This document shows, piece after piece, positions 1 through 8,551 of a stretch of DNA of 64,000 bases. A program made the translations under genes and the position numbers. Position 1 is the stretch's first letter. Every line of letters starts with the position of its first letter. The notes under the pieces are model-generated. The model was not told the origin of the DNA, did no database searches, and worked only from the letters and a program-made list of their open reading frames with translations. Location: assembly GCA_902556205.1 (NCBI GenBank), contig CACDVH010000008.1, positions 1 through 64,000 of the forward strand. The letters are read 5' to 3'. The DNA comes from an uncultured Gammaproteobacteria bacterium. Its GTDB lineage: Bacteria > Pseudomonadota > Gammaproteobacteria > PS1 > Pseudothioglobaceae.

Positions 1-309
1 TTTTAATACATTTCTACCGCAGTGCGCTAAAGGTTTTCCATTGAATTCAATATCAGGAATCACAATACCAGTATCCGCCTCCCATGAAGGACGAATATCC
101 TCTTTATTGTATTTCGCAACGACATCAGGCAAGCCTTCTAATAAGCCGCTTCCTGGGGCTGGCAACAGTTGTTTATCATAGGTTAGTCCATAAAGACTAA
201 TACAGAACTTTGCTTCACCACCAGCTGCAGTGTTGATTGGCTGATATTTTCCTCGTGCAAGACCGAGATGATCTGAGAAGAGTACTCTAATTCTTTTATA
301 ATCTTTCAT
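1..309 (-). CDS. Glutamine synthetase-like ligase, N-terminal part (cut by window edge)
   Basis: Too short for the ORF track but clearly coding: the reverse strand reads 103 codons from ATG at 309 to the window edge without a stop. Residues 5-22 (KRIRVLFSDHLGLARGKY) match the start of the glutamine synthetase beta-grasp region in the GS-like family that ligates glutamate to amines or amine-bearing substrates. A purine-rich ribosome site (AGAGGA) precedes the ATG. It lies 34 bases downstream of the P450 gene on the same strand, so it is probably in the same operon as the P450 and FAH genes. Most likely role (inference): gamma-glutamylation of an amine substrate rather than ammonia assimilation. 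The catalytic region is outside the window, so substrate class cannot be judged. Confidence 0.8.
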   Translation of the reverse strand, partial: MKDYKRIRVLFSDHLGLARGKYQPINTAAGGEAKFCISLYGLTYDKQLLPAPGSGLLEGLPDVVAKYNKEDIRPSWEADTGIVIPDIEFNGKPLAHCGRNVLK

Positions 310-343
310 TTTAACTTTATCCTCTTTAGTTAGTTTCTCATTA

Positions 344-1630
344 TTATGCCGATGTTAATCTTACGGGTAAATTTTTTATTCCACGAATAAAATTTGAACG
401 TAAGTATTTTTCTGGTCCGATCTGTTCAATTTTAGAAACTCGTTTAAGTAATTCTTGCATAGCTATCTTAACTTCTAATCTTGCTAGCCACATTCCTAAA
501 CAGGAATGAGGGCCTCCCTGACCAAAAGCAATATGTTGATTATTTTCCCTCTGTAAGTCGAAGCTAAATGGATTACTAAATTTACGCTCATCATAGTTTC
601 CAGATGTAAACCATATTGAGACTTTGTCACCTTCTCTAATTTTTTTATTGTGCAGAATATAGTCTTCAGTAGCTGTTCGCCTAAAGTGAATGGTTGGTGA
701 TGCCCATCTGATGAATTCTTCGGTAGCACTCAACCAAATTGGGTCATCATCAGGGGCAGATTTTAGGCAATCAAATATATATGGATTGTTTGCTAGTGCA
801 TGCATAGAAGATGCCATTGAGTATCTTGTCGTGTCATTACCTGCAGCAACCATAAGTGCAAAGAAGTTTTTAAATTCAAGATCTGAGAGAGTGTCACCTT
901 GCTTATCTGGCTCAAGCAGCATTGACATTACATCACCCATATTAATATTTTCACGAAGTTTTTTTTGTTTTTCTCCATAATCGTAGATTTCCTTTCCTGC
1001 AGGAGAGCGAAAAGGTAAGAATCTGTATTCGTCAGTATCTACTTTGTCAACAACAAAGTCCGTGAAATCTGGATCACTATTAGCAATCATTGCATCACCC
1101 TTTGAGACTAACCATTCGGCATCTTCATCAGGTGTCCCTATAACTCGTCCTAACATTCTCATTGGTAATTTTTTCGCAATTTCTTTGGTAGCATCGACTT
1201 CGCTCAAATCAACTGCATCATTAAGGATATCATTACAAATTTCACGAATCAATGGCTCGTAGGTTGAAACTAGTTTGTGTGAAAAACCTCGATTGAACAT
1301 CATACGTTGTCGACTATGTTCTGGTGGATCAGTCTCTTGAAATGTTTTTCGAGCTTCAAACTCTTCTTTTGATTGTTCTTCTAGTCGAATCCCTTGAGCT
1401 GAACTAAAGATTTTTGGTAAGCCATTAACTTCTCTAATATCATTGTAGCGAGTGACCGCCCAAAATCCCTTGCCTCCATCATTTTCATCAATCCAGGCAC
1501 AAGGGTCTTTGTCACGCATTCTTTTAAATGCCATATGGGGGAATCCTTTTTCATAAGTATCATGACTAGTAATGTCTGCGTCAATGTCATCATTATTTGT
1601 TGGATAAACAGTTTTTAGTATTTTTGCCAT
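344..1630 (-). CDS. Cytochrome P450 monooxygenase
   Basis: A 428-residue soluble bacterial P450, normal length for the class. Three hallmark motifs are present: the I-helix oxygen-binding motif AGNDTTRY (about residue 262), the K-helix ExxR as EEFIRW (about 302), and the haem-ligand loop FGQGGPHSCLG (about 369-379) with the cysteine thiolate. Such enzymes hydroxylate or demethylate hydrophobic substrates using electrons from a ferredoxin and reductase; neither partner gene is adjacent. The start lies three bases after the FAH gene stop, so the two are almost certainly cotranscribed. General sequence style resembles steroid or branched-lipid P450s, but I cannot assign a CYP family or substrate. 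Confidence 0.95.
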   Translation of the reverse strand: MAKILKTVYPTNNDDIDADITSHDTYEKGFPHMAFKRMRDKDPCAWIDENDGGKGFWAVTRYNDIREVNGLPKIFSSAQGIRLEEQSKEEFEARKTFQETDPPEHSRQRMMFNRGFSHKLVSTYEPLIREICNDILNDAVDLSEVDATKEIAKKLPMRMLGRVIGTPDEDAEWLVSKGDAMIANSDPDFTDFVVDKVDTDEYRFLPFRSPAGKEIYDYGEKQKKLRENINMGDVMSMLLEPDKQGDTLSDLEFKNFFALMVAAGNDTTRYSMASSMHALANNPYIFDCLKSAPDDDPIWLSATEEFIRWASPTIHFRRTATEDYILHNKKIREGDKVSIWFTSGNYDERKFSNPFSFDLQRENNQHIAFGQGGPHSCLGMWLARLEVKIAMQELLKRVSKIEQIGPEKYLRSNFIRGIKNLPVRLTSA

Positions 1631-1633
1631 AGT

Positions 1634-2524
1634 TTATTTTTTTTTGAGCGATGATTTGTAGAATTTTGCGCCCTGACCGCCTGCAGCTCTATGACCTCGA
1701 AACTCCCAGTCGCCACCCATTGCTGTAGATATAACTTCTTCTGAACTTGATGGTTGGGCACCAACATCATCACGGATTGGTGTAGACCCATGAACAATTT
1801 TATTAGATAGTTTGCCTAAGCCTTCAACCTCGACTTCAACAATATCACCAGGGTTCACTGGTCGGCTATTTGCAGGGGTGCCAGAGAGTAATAAGTCTCC
1901 AGGCTCTAGAGTAATGTTGCGTGCAATATCTGCAACAAGATAATTCATATCCCATTCCATTTCATTGGTGTTTGCATCTTGCATCACCTTTCCATTCACA
2001 ATAGTACGAATACCTTTGTTATGAAAATCCCATCCTGTAACAAGACCAGGTCCTACTGGACAAAGGGTATCTGAGCCTTTTACTCGAAGCATTGAGCCAG
2101 CATCGGTATCCCGAAAATCATGAAGTCCATAATCATTTGCAACAGTATATCCAGCAATATAATCTTTGGCTTCCTCTGGGCTTATATTGCGACAGTTCCG
2201 GCCAATAACAATTGCAATTTCACCTTCATAGTTAAGCCATTTACATCTCTCAGGCCTAACAATATCTCCATTATGGCTATTCAGGGCGGTAACAGGTTTA
2301 TGAAAATATGTTGGAGCAGGTGGTAATTTTGTAATATATTCCTTGACGCGACTTTCGTAATTTAAATGGACACAAATTATCTTAGAAGGTTGAGTAGGAG
2401 GAAGATGTTGAGCTTCATTTATGTCAATGCTTCTTCCATCTTTTGTTACGAGCTCGTTGCCCTCAACAGTGGTCTGAACTGGGTAGCCATTCAACAATAT
2501 TCTTCGATATTCTTTGGTTGCCAT
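1634..2524 (-). CDS. Fumarylacetoacetate hydrolase (FAH) family protein
   Basis: A 296-residue protein with the FAH fold. The metal-binding pattern is visible as an EGE motif in LNYEGEIAIVIGR (about residues 97-103) and a following aspartate in YTVANDYGLHDF (about 125-136). The family cleaves C-C bonds or decarboxylates and isomerises ring-cleavage products. The C-terminal tail after about residue 245 (SSSEEVISTAMGG onwards) is longer than in minimal family members. It is the first gene of the leftward FAH-P450-GS-like run, behind an AAGGA ribosome site and directly downstream of an operator-like dyad. Likely a step in degradation of an aromatic or branched acid (inference); the substrate is unknown. 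Confidence 0.92.
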   Translation of the reverse strand: MATKEYRRILLNGYPVQTTVEGNELVTKDGRSIDINEAQHLPPTQPSKIICVHLNYESRVKEYITKLPPAPTYFHKPVTALNSHNGDIVRPERCKWLNYEGEIAIVIGRNCRNISPEEAKDYIAGYTVANDYGLHDFRDTDAGSMLRVKGSDTLCPVGPGLVTGWDFHNKGIRTIVNGKVMQDANTNEMEWDMNYLVADIARNITLEPGDLLLSGTPANSRPVNPGDIVEVEVEGLGKLSNKIVHGSTPIRDDVGAQPSSSEEVISTAMGGDWEFRGHRAAGGQGAKFYKSSLKKK

Positions 2525-2541
2525 TAGTATTTTTCCTTATT

Positions 2542-2561
2542 TCATTTGGGTACGAATGAAT
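2542..2561. promoter_or_regulatory. Operator-like dyad, copy 1 (probable MarR site)
   Basis: The 20-mer TCATTTGGGTACGAATGAAT contains inverted arms TTCATT and AATGAA (the first T at 2541) around an 8-base spacer. An identical 20-mer recurs 67 bases away. This copy lies just before the FAH gene start, next to AT-rich promoter-like sequence on the minus strand. The MarR-type regulator two genes away is the obvious candidate to bind it (inference). Confidence 0.7.
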
Positions 2562-2608
2562 ATATTATATTATGAAATTAAACTTAGTGAAGATTTATTT
2601 AATTAAAA

Positions 2609-2628
2609 TCATTTGGGTACGAATGAAT
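2609..2628. promoter_or_regulatory. Operator-like dyad, copy 2, overlapping a rightward promoter
   Basis: Exact second copy of the 20-mer TCATTTGGGTACGAATGAAT. It overlaps a candidate rightward promoter: TTGGGT at 2613-2618, 16-base spacer, TATAAT at 2635-2640. A repressor bound here would block transcription of the ADC-like and MarR genes. Two identical sites, one per divergent promoter, are typical of autoregulating MarR loci. Confidence 0.72.
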
Positions 2629-2671
2629 TTATTATATAATATAATTTAATCATTTAAAATAAATTTTAATT

Positions 2672-3472
2672 ATGTCCCTAAAAGGTTTTATTTTTCCTAG
2701 AACATCAACTGGTATTTCTTCATTGCTACCTAATGTCCCTTGGCATTACTCAGGCACTCTCTTGACGCTAGAGTATAGAACAAATCCTGATCGTGTGGCT
2801 GAGCTTTTACCCGATGGATTTGAATTGGCCGATGAAGATCCTGGAGCTGTTGCAGTAATTTGGGCTGACTGGCAGAGTTGTAGTGATAACTTTAATGAGT
2901 TATTAGACCCTATGAGAGCTCAATATAAAGAAGTGTTTTTTGTCGTAAGATGTAAATTTCAGGGCAAAACATATTCACGTTGTGTGTATATCTGGGTTGA
3001 TAAAGATTACGCTGTTATGCGTGGCCAATTTCAGGGCTATCCCAAAAAAATTGGATCAATTCATTTAACTAGACCTACCACAGTCGGTAAGGCAGGTCCT
3101 CGACTTGAACAAGGTGGTACTTTTGGGGCTACTCTTGCAGCATATGATCATCGACTTATTCAAGCTAAATTCACAATTGAGAGTGAGTCTGATGATGCTG
3201 GCTTTGTCAACGCATTGCCAATGGTTCATAATCGATGGATGCCCTCGATAGAGTGCGATGGCAAAGATAGTCTTGATGAAGTTGTGACAATGTCAGGTTA
3301 TGATGCAGAGATTGGACTCACCTTTAAAGGCTCTTTCGAAATTGATTTTTTTAATTCACCAGTTGAAGAGTTTCAATTACTTTCACCAGAAGAATTAATT
3401 AAGGGATACTATCGTCAAGTAGGGGTCTCTTGGAAAGGTGGTACAACCTTAAAAAGATCAAATTTGACATAG
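2672..3472 (+). CDS. Acetoacetate decarboxylase (ADC) family protein
   Basis: A 266-residue member of the ADC superfamily. The Schiff-base lysine pair is visible as GYPKKIGS at about residues 121-128, corresponding to the catalytic KK of acetoacetate decarboxylase, and the N-terminal VPWHYSGT and YRTNPDRVAELLP segments also fit the family. Many ADC-like proteins act as hydratase/aldolase or decarboxylase enzymes in secondary catabolism rather than making acetone. It is transcribed away from the FAH-P450-GS-like operon from the shared operator region and lies five bases before the MarR gene. It probably acts on an intermediate of the same pathway (inference). Confidence 0.88.
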   Translation: MSLKGFIFPRTSTGISSLLPNVPWHYSGTLLTLEYRTNPDRVAELLPDGFELADEDPGAVAVIWADWQSCSDNFNELLDPMRAQYKEVFFVVRCKFQGKTYSRCVYIWVDKDYAVMRGQFQGYPKKIGSIHLTRPTTVGKAGPRLEQGGTFGATLAAYDHRLIQAKFTIESESDDAGFVNALPMVHNRWMPSIECDGKDSLDEVVTMSGYDAEIGLTFKGSFEIDFFNSPVEEFQLLSPEELIKGYYRQVGVSWKGGTTLKRSNLT

Positions 3473-3477
3473 TAATA

Positions 3478-4014
3478 ATGAAAAAAAGTACTAATAACAA
3501 GAGCCATCCAAAGCTTTCAAAAGCTGAAGAAAAAGCCAAGCAACATCTTATCTCTGTTGGCCTCTATGGTCGTTCAGTCTCGATTGTCTCTAATGCTTTT
3601 AGATTTACATCTATCTTCAGAAACTTTTCAGAAAATCAAGTACTGAAAGAATTTAATTTATCATTTTCTGGATTTGTTGTGATGTGGGTTTTGTGGGTTT
3701 GGGGAGACCTTGAGACTGCGACGTTAGCAAAGAATGCTGGTATTGCAAAAAGTACATTGACTGGTATTTTGACCACCCTTGAGAAGCATGGTTACTGCAG
3801 AAAGGAGCCCCACTCAGATGACGGTAGACGTGTTGTTGTCCATATTACTCAAGCAGGTGAAAATCTTATGGAAGAAGTCTTTCCTAAATTTCACGAGATT
3901 GAAAATTTAGCAGTATCTGAATTAACTGGTGACGATTTTGAAACTACCAAAGATAGTTTGAGAGCAATGCTTGGTACGATGGAGAAACTTACTAAGAAAT
4001 CAAAGAGTCAATAG
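3478..4014 (+). CDS. MarR-family transcriptional regulator
   Basis: The ORF track starts at 3430 inside the upstream gene. The ATG at 3478, five bases after the ADC-like stop, is the likely start, giving 178 residues. A winged helix-turn-helix is visible in residues about 80-135: ATLAKNAGIAKSTLTGILTTLEKHGY followed by the wing with the typical DDGRRVVVHIT. MarR proteins are dimeric repressors released by small phenolic or other ligands. Its position beside two identical dyads in the divergent promoter region suggests it represses both the ADC-marR and FAH-P450-GS-like transcripts and senses the pathway substrate (inference). Confidence 0.92.
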   Translation: MKKSTNNKSHPKLSKAEEKAKQHLISVGLYGRSVSIVSNAFRFTSIFRNFSENQVLKEFNLSFSGFVVMWVLWVWGDLETATLAKNAGIAKSTLTGILTTLEKHGYCRKEPHSDDGRRVVVHITQAGENLMEEVFPKFHEIENLAVSELTGDDFETTKDSLRAMLGTMEKLTKKSKSQ

Positions 4015-4037
4015 ACTTATATAGCGTTAATCAATAA

Positions 4038-4955
4038 TTATTTGATGTAATCAATTGCTTTATCAATATTTGGGTTGGTTAGAACTAGAGCTTCTTTCTC
4101 ATTTCTGAGCCAAGTACATTGTCTCTTGCAAAGCTGCCTTGTAGCTACAATAGACTTTTCCATCATTTCTTTTTTGTTATAGATGCCTTCAAAGTAATTC
4201 CAAACTTGCCTATATCCAACACACCTCATTGAAGCAAGATCAAGATTAAGTTTTTTATTATTTTTGAGAGCTTCTACTTCATCTAAAAATCCATTTGTAA
4301 TCATATCAATAAAGCGCTCCTCTATTCTTTCATGCAGCTCTGACCTCTTTGGCATAAGGATAATTTTCTTAATTTTATGATTAAGTTTCTTGTGATTTTT
4401 TTGGCCCTGCAAGCTGCTTAACATTTCACCTGAAAGGTCGCAAACTTCAAGCGCTCTTGTTATTCTTTGAGAGTCATTGGGATGAATTCGGTCAGCAGAT
4501 TTTGGATCAATTTCTTTAAGTCGTTTATGCAGTTTTTTACTACCTTGTTTTTTTAGGAGTTCATTGAAATGTTTTCTAGATTTATCTGTTGAAGCTGGGA
4601 GATTAGATATCCCATGCTCCAGTGCATTAAAATAGAAAGAGGTTCCTCCAACCAATATAGGAAGCTTGCCTTCTTTGAAAGCTAATTCAATTTGTGTTTT
4701 TGCTAGGTCAATGAAGTCATTGACAGAGAAGCTATCTTCTGGCTCACAAATATCTATGAGTTCATGTGGAAATTTTTTGAGTGTTTCTTTATTCGGTTTG
4801 GCAGTTCCAATGTCCATACCTCTATAGATAAGAGCTGAGTCTACACTAATTAACTTTGAATCAATGATTTTGCTTATTTCAATCGCTAACTCTGTCTTCC
4901 CAGAGGCAGTAGGCCCCATCAAAAATAAAACAAATTTTTTTGACCCAATAGTCAT
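4038..4955 (-). CDS. miaA: tRNA dimethylallyltransferase
   Basis: A 305-residue protein of normal MiaA length. It adds a dimethylallyl group to N6 of adenosine 37 in tRNAs reading UNN codons. The P-loop GPTASGKTE is at residues 14-22, followed by the family signature SVDSALIYRGMDIGTAKP; the C-terminal MRCVGYRQVW and RQLCKRQCTWLRN segments are also characteristic. It is convergent with marR and divergent from the flavin reductase gene. The modification is continued by MiaB, whose gene is at 20294-21616 in this window. Confidence 0.98.
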   Translation of the reverse strand: MTIGSKKFVLFLMGPTASGKTELAIEISKIIDSKLISVDSALIYRGMDIGTAKPNKETLKKFPHELIDICEPEDSFSVNDFIDLAKTQIELAFKEGKLPILVGGTSFYFNALEHGISNLPASTDKSRKHFNELLKKQGSKKLHKRLKEIDPKSADRIHPNDSQRITRALEVCDLSGEMLSSLQGQKNHKKLNHKIKKIILMPKRSELHERIEERFIDMITNGFLDEVEALKNNKKLNLDLASMRCVGYRQVWNYFEGIYNKKEMMEKSIVATRQLCKRQCTWLRNEKEALVLTNPNIDKAIDYIK

Positions 4956-5024
4956 ATCAATACTAAGCTTATATTTGTATGACCTACATTATAATGTCAG
5001 CTTTATTTGTTTATCTCTAAAACG

Positions 5025-6041
5025 ATGTATACGGTTTTGAATCAGGTTAGTGGCAAATCTTTTCAATGTGGAAGTGATGAGACAGTTTTAGATGGTGCAT
5101 TAACCAACGGCTTTAACTTTCCCTACGGCTGCCAAAATGGATTTTGTGGTCAATGTAAAGCTGTTATTCTGAACGGTGAAATCGATTATGATGGGCCTAC
5201 TCCTGAGGCAATTACTGATGAAGATCAGGATGCTAACATTGCTCTATTGTGTCAATGCAAAGCTAAAACTGACTTATACATTGCAGTAGACGAGTTAGAC
5301 TCTCTTGCCAATATTCAGATTCGAAGTATGCCCTGTCGTGTTGAAGAGGTCAATCATTTAAACCATGACGTAGTTCAATTGATTTTGAAGATTCCTGGAT
5401 CACAATCTCTTCAATATTTGGCTGGCCAATACCTTGACATTGAGCACCCTGACTTTGAGCCTAGAGCTTTTTCAATTGCTAATGCTCCAGTCAATTCAAA
5501 TTTATTAGAGCTGCATGTTCGTTTGGTTGAAGGAGGACAGTTCACAAACTTTGTATTCAATACTTTGACTGAGAAAACAATTTTAAGGATTGAGGGACCC
5601 AAAGGAAGTTTCTTTCTTAGAGAAGATAGTGATTGTCCAATTATTTTTATTGCTGGCGGTACTGGATTTGGCCCAATAAAAGCAATCATTGAGCATTTAA
5701 TATTGATGAATTCAACCAGAACTATTCATTTGTATTGGGGTGTTCGCACTGAGCAAGATTTTTATTTAAATCTGCCGTCAGAGTGGAGTGAAAAACATGC
5801 TAATATTAACTATATTCCGGTATTGTCAGAGCCGGGTAGTTCTTGGACGGGTAAATCTGGATTTGTGCATGAGGCTGTCATGAATGATTTTGAGAATTTG
5901 GTTGATTTTGAGGTCTATGCTTGTGGACCTCCGGTTATGGTTAAAGCCGCTGCAAAGAGCTGTATTGAGAACAAACTCAACAAAGAAAATTTCTTTTCTG
6001 ACTCTTTTGAGTATGCAAATGTGAGTGTATCCGATGACTAG
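5025..6041 (+). CDS. 2Fe-2S ferredoxin / flavin / NAD(P)H reductase (AscD/Fre-like)
   Basis: Start chosen at the ATG at 5025 rather than the TTG at 5007 of the ORF track, giving 338 residues. The N-terminal plant-type ferredoxin domain has cysteines C36-x4-C41-x2-C44 (GCQNGFCGQC) and a fourth in LLCQCK. Then come an FAD-binding RAFSIANAP motif and an NAD(P)-binding GGTGFGP, ending with the CGPPVMV motif. This is the architecture of the CDP-6-deoxyhexulose reductase/phenol-hydroxylase reductase group. The gene overlaps bolA, so the pair is probably translated together. It is an electron donor for an unidentified partner; with no sugar genes nearby, deoxysugar synthesis is unlikely. It could serve the P450, but that is speculation. 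Confidence 0.87.
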   Translation: MYTVLNQVSGKSFQCGSDETVLDGALTNGFNFPYGCQNGFCGQCKAVILNGEIDYDGPTPEAITDEDQDANIALLCQCKAKTDLYIAVDELDSLANIQIRSMPCRVEEVNHLNHDVVQLILKIPGSQSLQYLAGQYLDIEHPDFEPRAFSIANAPVNSNLLELHVRLVEGGQFTNFVFNTLTEKTILRIEGPKGSFFLREDSDCPIIFIAGGTGFGPIKAIIEHLILMNSTRTIHLYWGVRTEQDFYLNLPSEWSEKHANINYIPVLSEPGSSWTGKSGFVHEAVMNDFENLVDFEVYACGPPVMVKAAAKSCIENKLNKENFFSDSFEYANVSVSDD

Positions 6042-6336
6042 TATGCAAAATTACCTTGAAGATCAATTGCAGCTGGCACTTGAGCCAGATTACTTTGAAG
6101 TAGTTAATGAATCAAGCCAGCACTCGGGGCCTGCAACTGAGTCTCACTTCAAGATCATTGTTGTAAGCTCCAATTTTGACGAAATGAAGCTGATCGATAG
6201 ACATCGTTTTATTAACAAGCTTTTTTCTGATGAACTAAAACATATCCATGCTTTAGCAATGCACACCTATACGCCAAAAGAATGGGAGAAGCGAAAGGCA
6301 GCGCCTGATTCTCCTGAATGTTCCAGTAAATCTTAG
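6034..6336 (+). CDS. bolA: BolA-family protein
   Basis: About 100 residues, typical of BolA. The class II KH-like fold is recognisable from VVNESSQHSGPATESHFKI, where the conserved histidine is an Fe-S/glutaredoxin contact, and from the C-terminal RHRFINKLFSDEL and IHALAMHTYTPKEW. BolA proteins work with monothiol glutaredoxins in iron-sulfur handling and affect envelope shape. The ORF track begins at a GTG at 6025; the ATG at 6034 (overlapping the reductase stop) or 6043 is more likely. Its place between an Fe-S reductase and a murein hydrolase fits both known themes. Confidence 0.93.
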   Translation: MTSMQNYLEDQLQLALEPDYFEVVNESSQHSGPATESHFKIIVVSSNFDEMKLIDRHRFINKLFSDELKHIHALAMHTYTPKEWEKRKAAPDSPECSSKS

Positions 6337-6338
6337 TA

Positions 6339-7880
6339 GTGTTTGTGAGACCCTTACTTTTGATCGTTGTTATGGTTTTGTCTGGTTGCCAGAGCTTAGT
6401 GGGTAGCAATAAATTAGCTATTTTTGAGACTGATACGTTAAACAGTAGTTATTTTTCTGAAGACAAGGACTTATGGATGGTTATTGCCAATCAGCAAGAA
6501 ATTAGAGTTGATGATAATTCTAGAGTTCAGAGTCATATTAATTGGATCACTCAGCGACCAGAGTACTTAGCAAGCATTTCTAAACGGGCCCAGCCATTCC
6601 TGTATCTTGTGGTTTCTGAGGTTGAGAATGAACGGTTGCCGATTGAAATAGCATTGCTGCCAATCGTCGAGTCCGATTACTATCCTTTCTCATATTCTCA
6701 TGGAACAGCAACTGGAATTTGGCAATTTATACCTTCAACAGGAAGAATGTATGGCCTTGAGGAAGATTGGTGGCATGAAGATCGAAGAGACGTGCTGGCT
6801 TCAACAAAGGCAGCAGTTCATTATTTAAAAGATTTAAATCAAATGTTTGAAGGGGATTGGCTTCTCTCTATTGCAGCCTATAATGCTGGACCAGGAAGAG
6901 TTCAAAGGGCTATAGATAAAAATATAAAGCAGGGCAAGAAAACTGACTATTGGAGTTTAGACTTGCCAAAAGAGACCGAAAAATATGTTCCAAAACTTTT
7001 AGCAATAGCTAAAGTCTTAAAAGATCCTGCGCGCTATAATCAAAAACTTTTAAGCATTGAAAACAAGCCATACCTGGAGCCGATCAAGCTTGAGTCTCAG
7101 TTTGACTTAGCCTTGATTGCTCAGTGGACCAACTTAAGTATTGATGAAATTTACTCTTTTAACCCTGGACTAAAGAGATGGGCAACACCTGAGGCTCTGC
7201 CTTATACAATGTTATTGCCAATTGATGTAGTAGGTGACTTCAAGGAGGTTTTATCCAACCAGAAAAATAGACCTAAGGTAAGTTGGACTCGTTATAAAGT
7301 GAAAGAGGGCGACAGTTTAGGTGTTATTGCACAAAACTTTAATACTACAATTCATCAAATTCAGAGTGTAAATGAAATTAAAGGCAACTTAATCAGAGCC
7401 AACAGTTACCTTATTGTGCCTTTGGCTAGAGAGAGCGAAGACTATTATTCGTTATCTGATGATCAAAGAGAAAAGAGTAGATTAAATGCATCCAAAAATT
7501 CAGAAAAATTAATCTATAAAGTTGTCTCTGGTGACAGTCTATGGAAGATTTCGCAAGATTTTAGTGTTACTGTTAATGAGCTTGTTAGGTGGAACAAAAT
7601 AGTGCCAACTGCTCCTCTCTCGATTGGTAAAGAGTTAGTTATTTTGATTGATGATAAAGAGAAGACAGAGTTAGCTAAAATAACACATACTGGAATAGAT
7701 ATAAACAGAAATATAGTCTATACCGTTAAAAGTGGTGATAACCTTTCTTTAATAGCCCAGAGGTACAAAGTTAAAGTTTCACAGATCAGAGATTGGAATG
7801 ACTTAAACGAGAAAGATATTTTGCAACCCGGAGATAAGCTAACCATTTCAATTAATGTCGTAAATTCAAATTTATCATGA
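6339..7880 (+). CDS. mltD: Membrane-bound lytic murein transglycosylase D with three LysM domains
   Basis: A 513-residue lipoprotein. The lipobox LSGC puts the acylated cysteine at residue 17 when counted from the GTG at 6339 (a second GTG at 6345 is an alternative start). The SLT goose-type lysozyme domain follows, with the catalytic glutamate in LPIVESDYYP (about residue 111) and the signatures GIWQFIPSTG and AAYNAGPGRV. Three LysM peptidoglycan-binding modules start near residues 316, 391 and 459 (YKVKEGDSL, YKVVSGDSL, YTVKSGDNL). It cleaves murein with formation of 1,6-anhydro-MurNAc ends, anchored in the outer membrane. The stop overlaps the next start by four bases. Confidence 0.96.
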   Translation: MFVRPLLLIVVMVLSGCQSLVGSNKLAIFETDTLNSSYFSEDKDLWMVIANQQEIRVDDNSRVQSHINWITQRPEYLASISKRAQPFLYLVVSEVENERLPIEIALLPIVESDYYPFSYSHGTATGIWQFIPSTGRMYGLEEDWWHEDRRDVLASTKAAVHYLKDLNQMFEGDWLLSIAAYNAGPGRVQRAIDKNIKQGKKTDYWSLDLPKETEKYVPKLLAIAKVLKDPARYNQKLLSIENKPYLEPIKLESQFDLALIAQWTNLSIDEIYSFNPGLKRWATPEALPYTMLLPIDVVGDFKEVLSNQKNRPKVSWTRYKVKEGDSLGVIAQNFNTTIHQIQSVNEIKGNLIRANSYLIVPLARESEDYYSLSDDQREKSRLNASKNSEKLIYKVVSGDSLWKISQDFSVTVNELVRWNKIVPTAPLSIGKELVILIDDKEKTELAKITHTGIDINRNIVYTVKSGDNLSLIAQRYKVKVSQIRDWNDLNEKDILQPGDKLTISINVVNSNLS

Positions 7881-8551
7881 ATAATATTCCTATAAGACAA
7901 ACAATTCTTGCAACTCTAGCTTTCTCTTTCTCTAATTGGCAAAAATTACTAGAAGTGAGTATATTTCCTCTACTTGCGGCTATCCCTTTCATAACAATAT
8001 TGCCCGAATTAATGGTGATTCTTCAAGCACAATTATTCGGTATAGGTGAAGTTCAAGAGTATCCGAGGTTCTATGAGTTGTATTTGTTAATGTTTGACTA
8101 TGCATACATGGCGCTTATTATCAATATCTATCGTTTGGTTGTTTCGGGCGAAAGTTCAGTTGCAAGACTTGGAGTCGTTTTTCCAAGTCTAAGGTTGGGC
8201 CGTTTTTTTCTATTATTCTTATTTTTGTCAATAGCAACACAGTTTCCAATTTTCATTTCACCTTTTTTAGTCCCTATTGTTTATTTCCTACTCATTCCCA
8301 TGTCACTTAACCTGGTCGGTTTAGCAAATGATGCGTCCTTCAAGAAAAATAAACTCACTCTAGGCATTCAGTTTGGCGTTCTCATTATTAAATTAGGAGT
8401 TCCAGCTATATTGCTTGGCTTGACAATTCTTTTGGGAGTAGGTGAAGTTTTCTTTTGGTTTGTTATGGGTTTGATTGTTTACTGGATGGCAATTAGCTTT
8501 GCACTATGCTATAGGGTTATTCTGGCGAATAACTCAGCGCAAAACCATTAG
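7877..8551 (+). CDS. Unknown multi-pass membrane protein
   Basis: A 224-residue protein of unrecognised family. Hydrophobic segments suggest five or six membrane helices, for example near residues 28-48, 68-85, 108-128, 130-148, 168-188 and 190-215. There are few charged residues outside short loops and no catalytic motif. Its ATG overlaps the mltD stop (ATGA), so it is probably translationally coupled to the transglycosylase; a role linked to the envelope is possible but unproven. Its 3' end overlaps the 3' end of ftsQ on the other strand by 35 bases. Confidence 0.8.
   Translation: MNNIPIRQTILATLAFSFSNWQKLLEVSIFPLLAAIPFITILPELMVILQAQLFGIGEVQEYPRFYELYLLMFDYAYMALIINIYRLVVSGESSVARLGVVFPSLRLGRFFLLFLFLSIATQFPIFISPFLVPIVYFLLIPMSLNLVGLANDASFKKNKLTLGIQFGVLIIKLGVPAILLGLTILLGVGEVFFWFVMGLIVYWMAISFALCYRVILANNSAQNH

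Noticed and set aside
5411-5689. Antisense ORF of 92 codons in the flavin reductase gene
   Set aside because: Opposite a gene with clear Fe-S, FAD and NAD motifs; no family likeness of its own.
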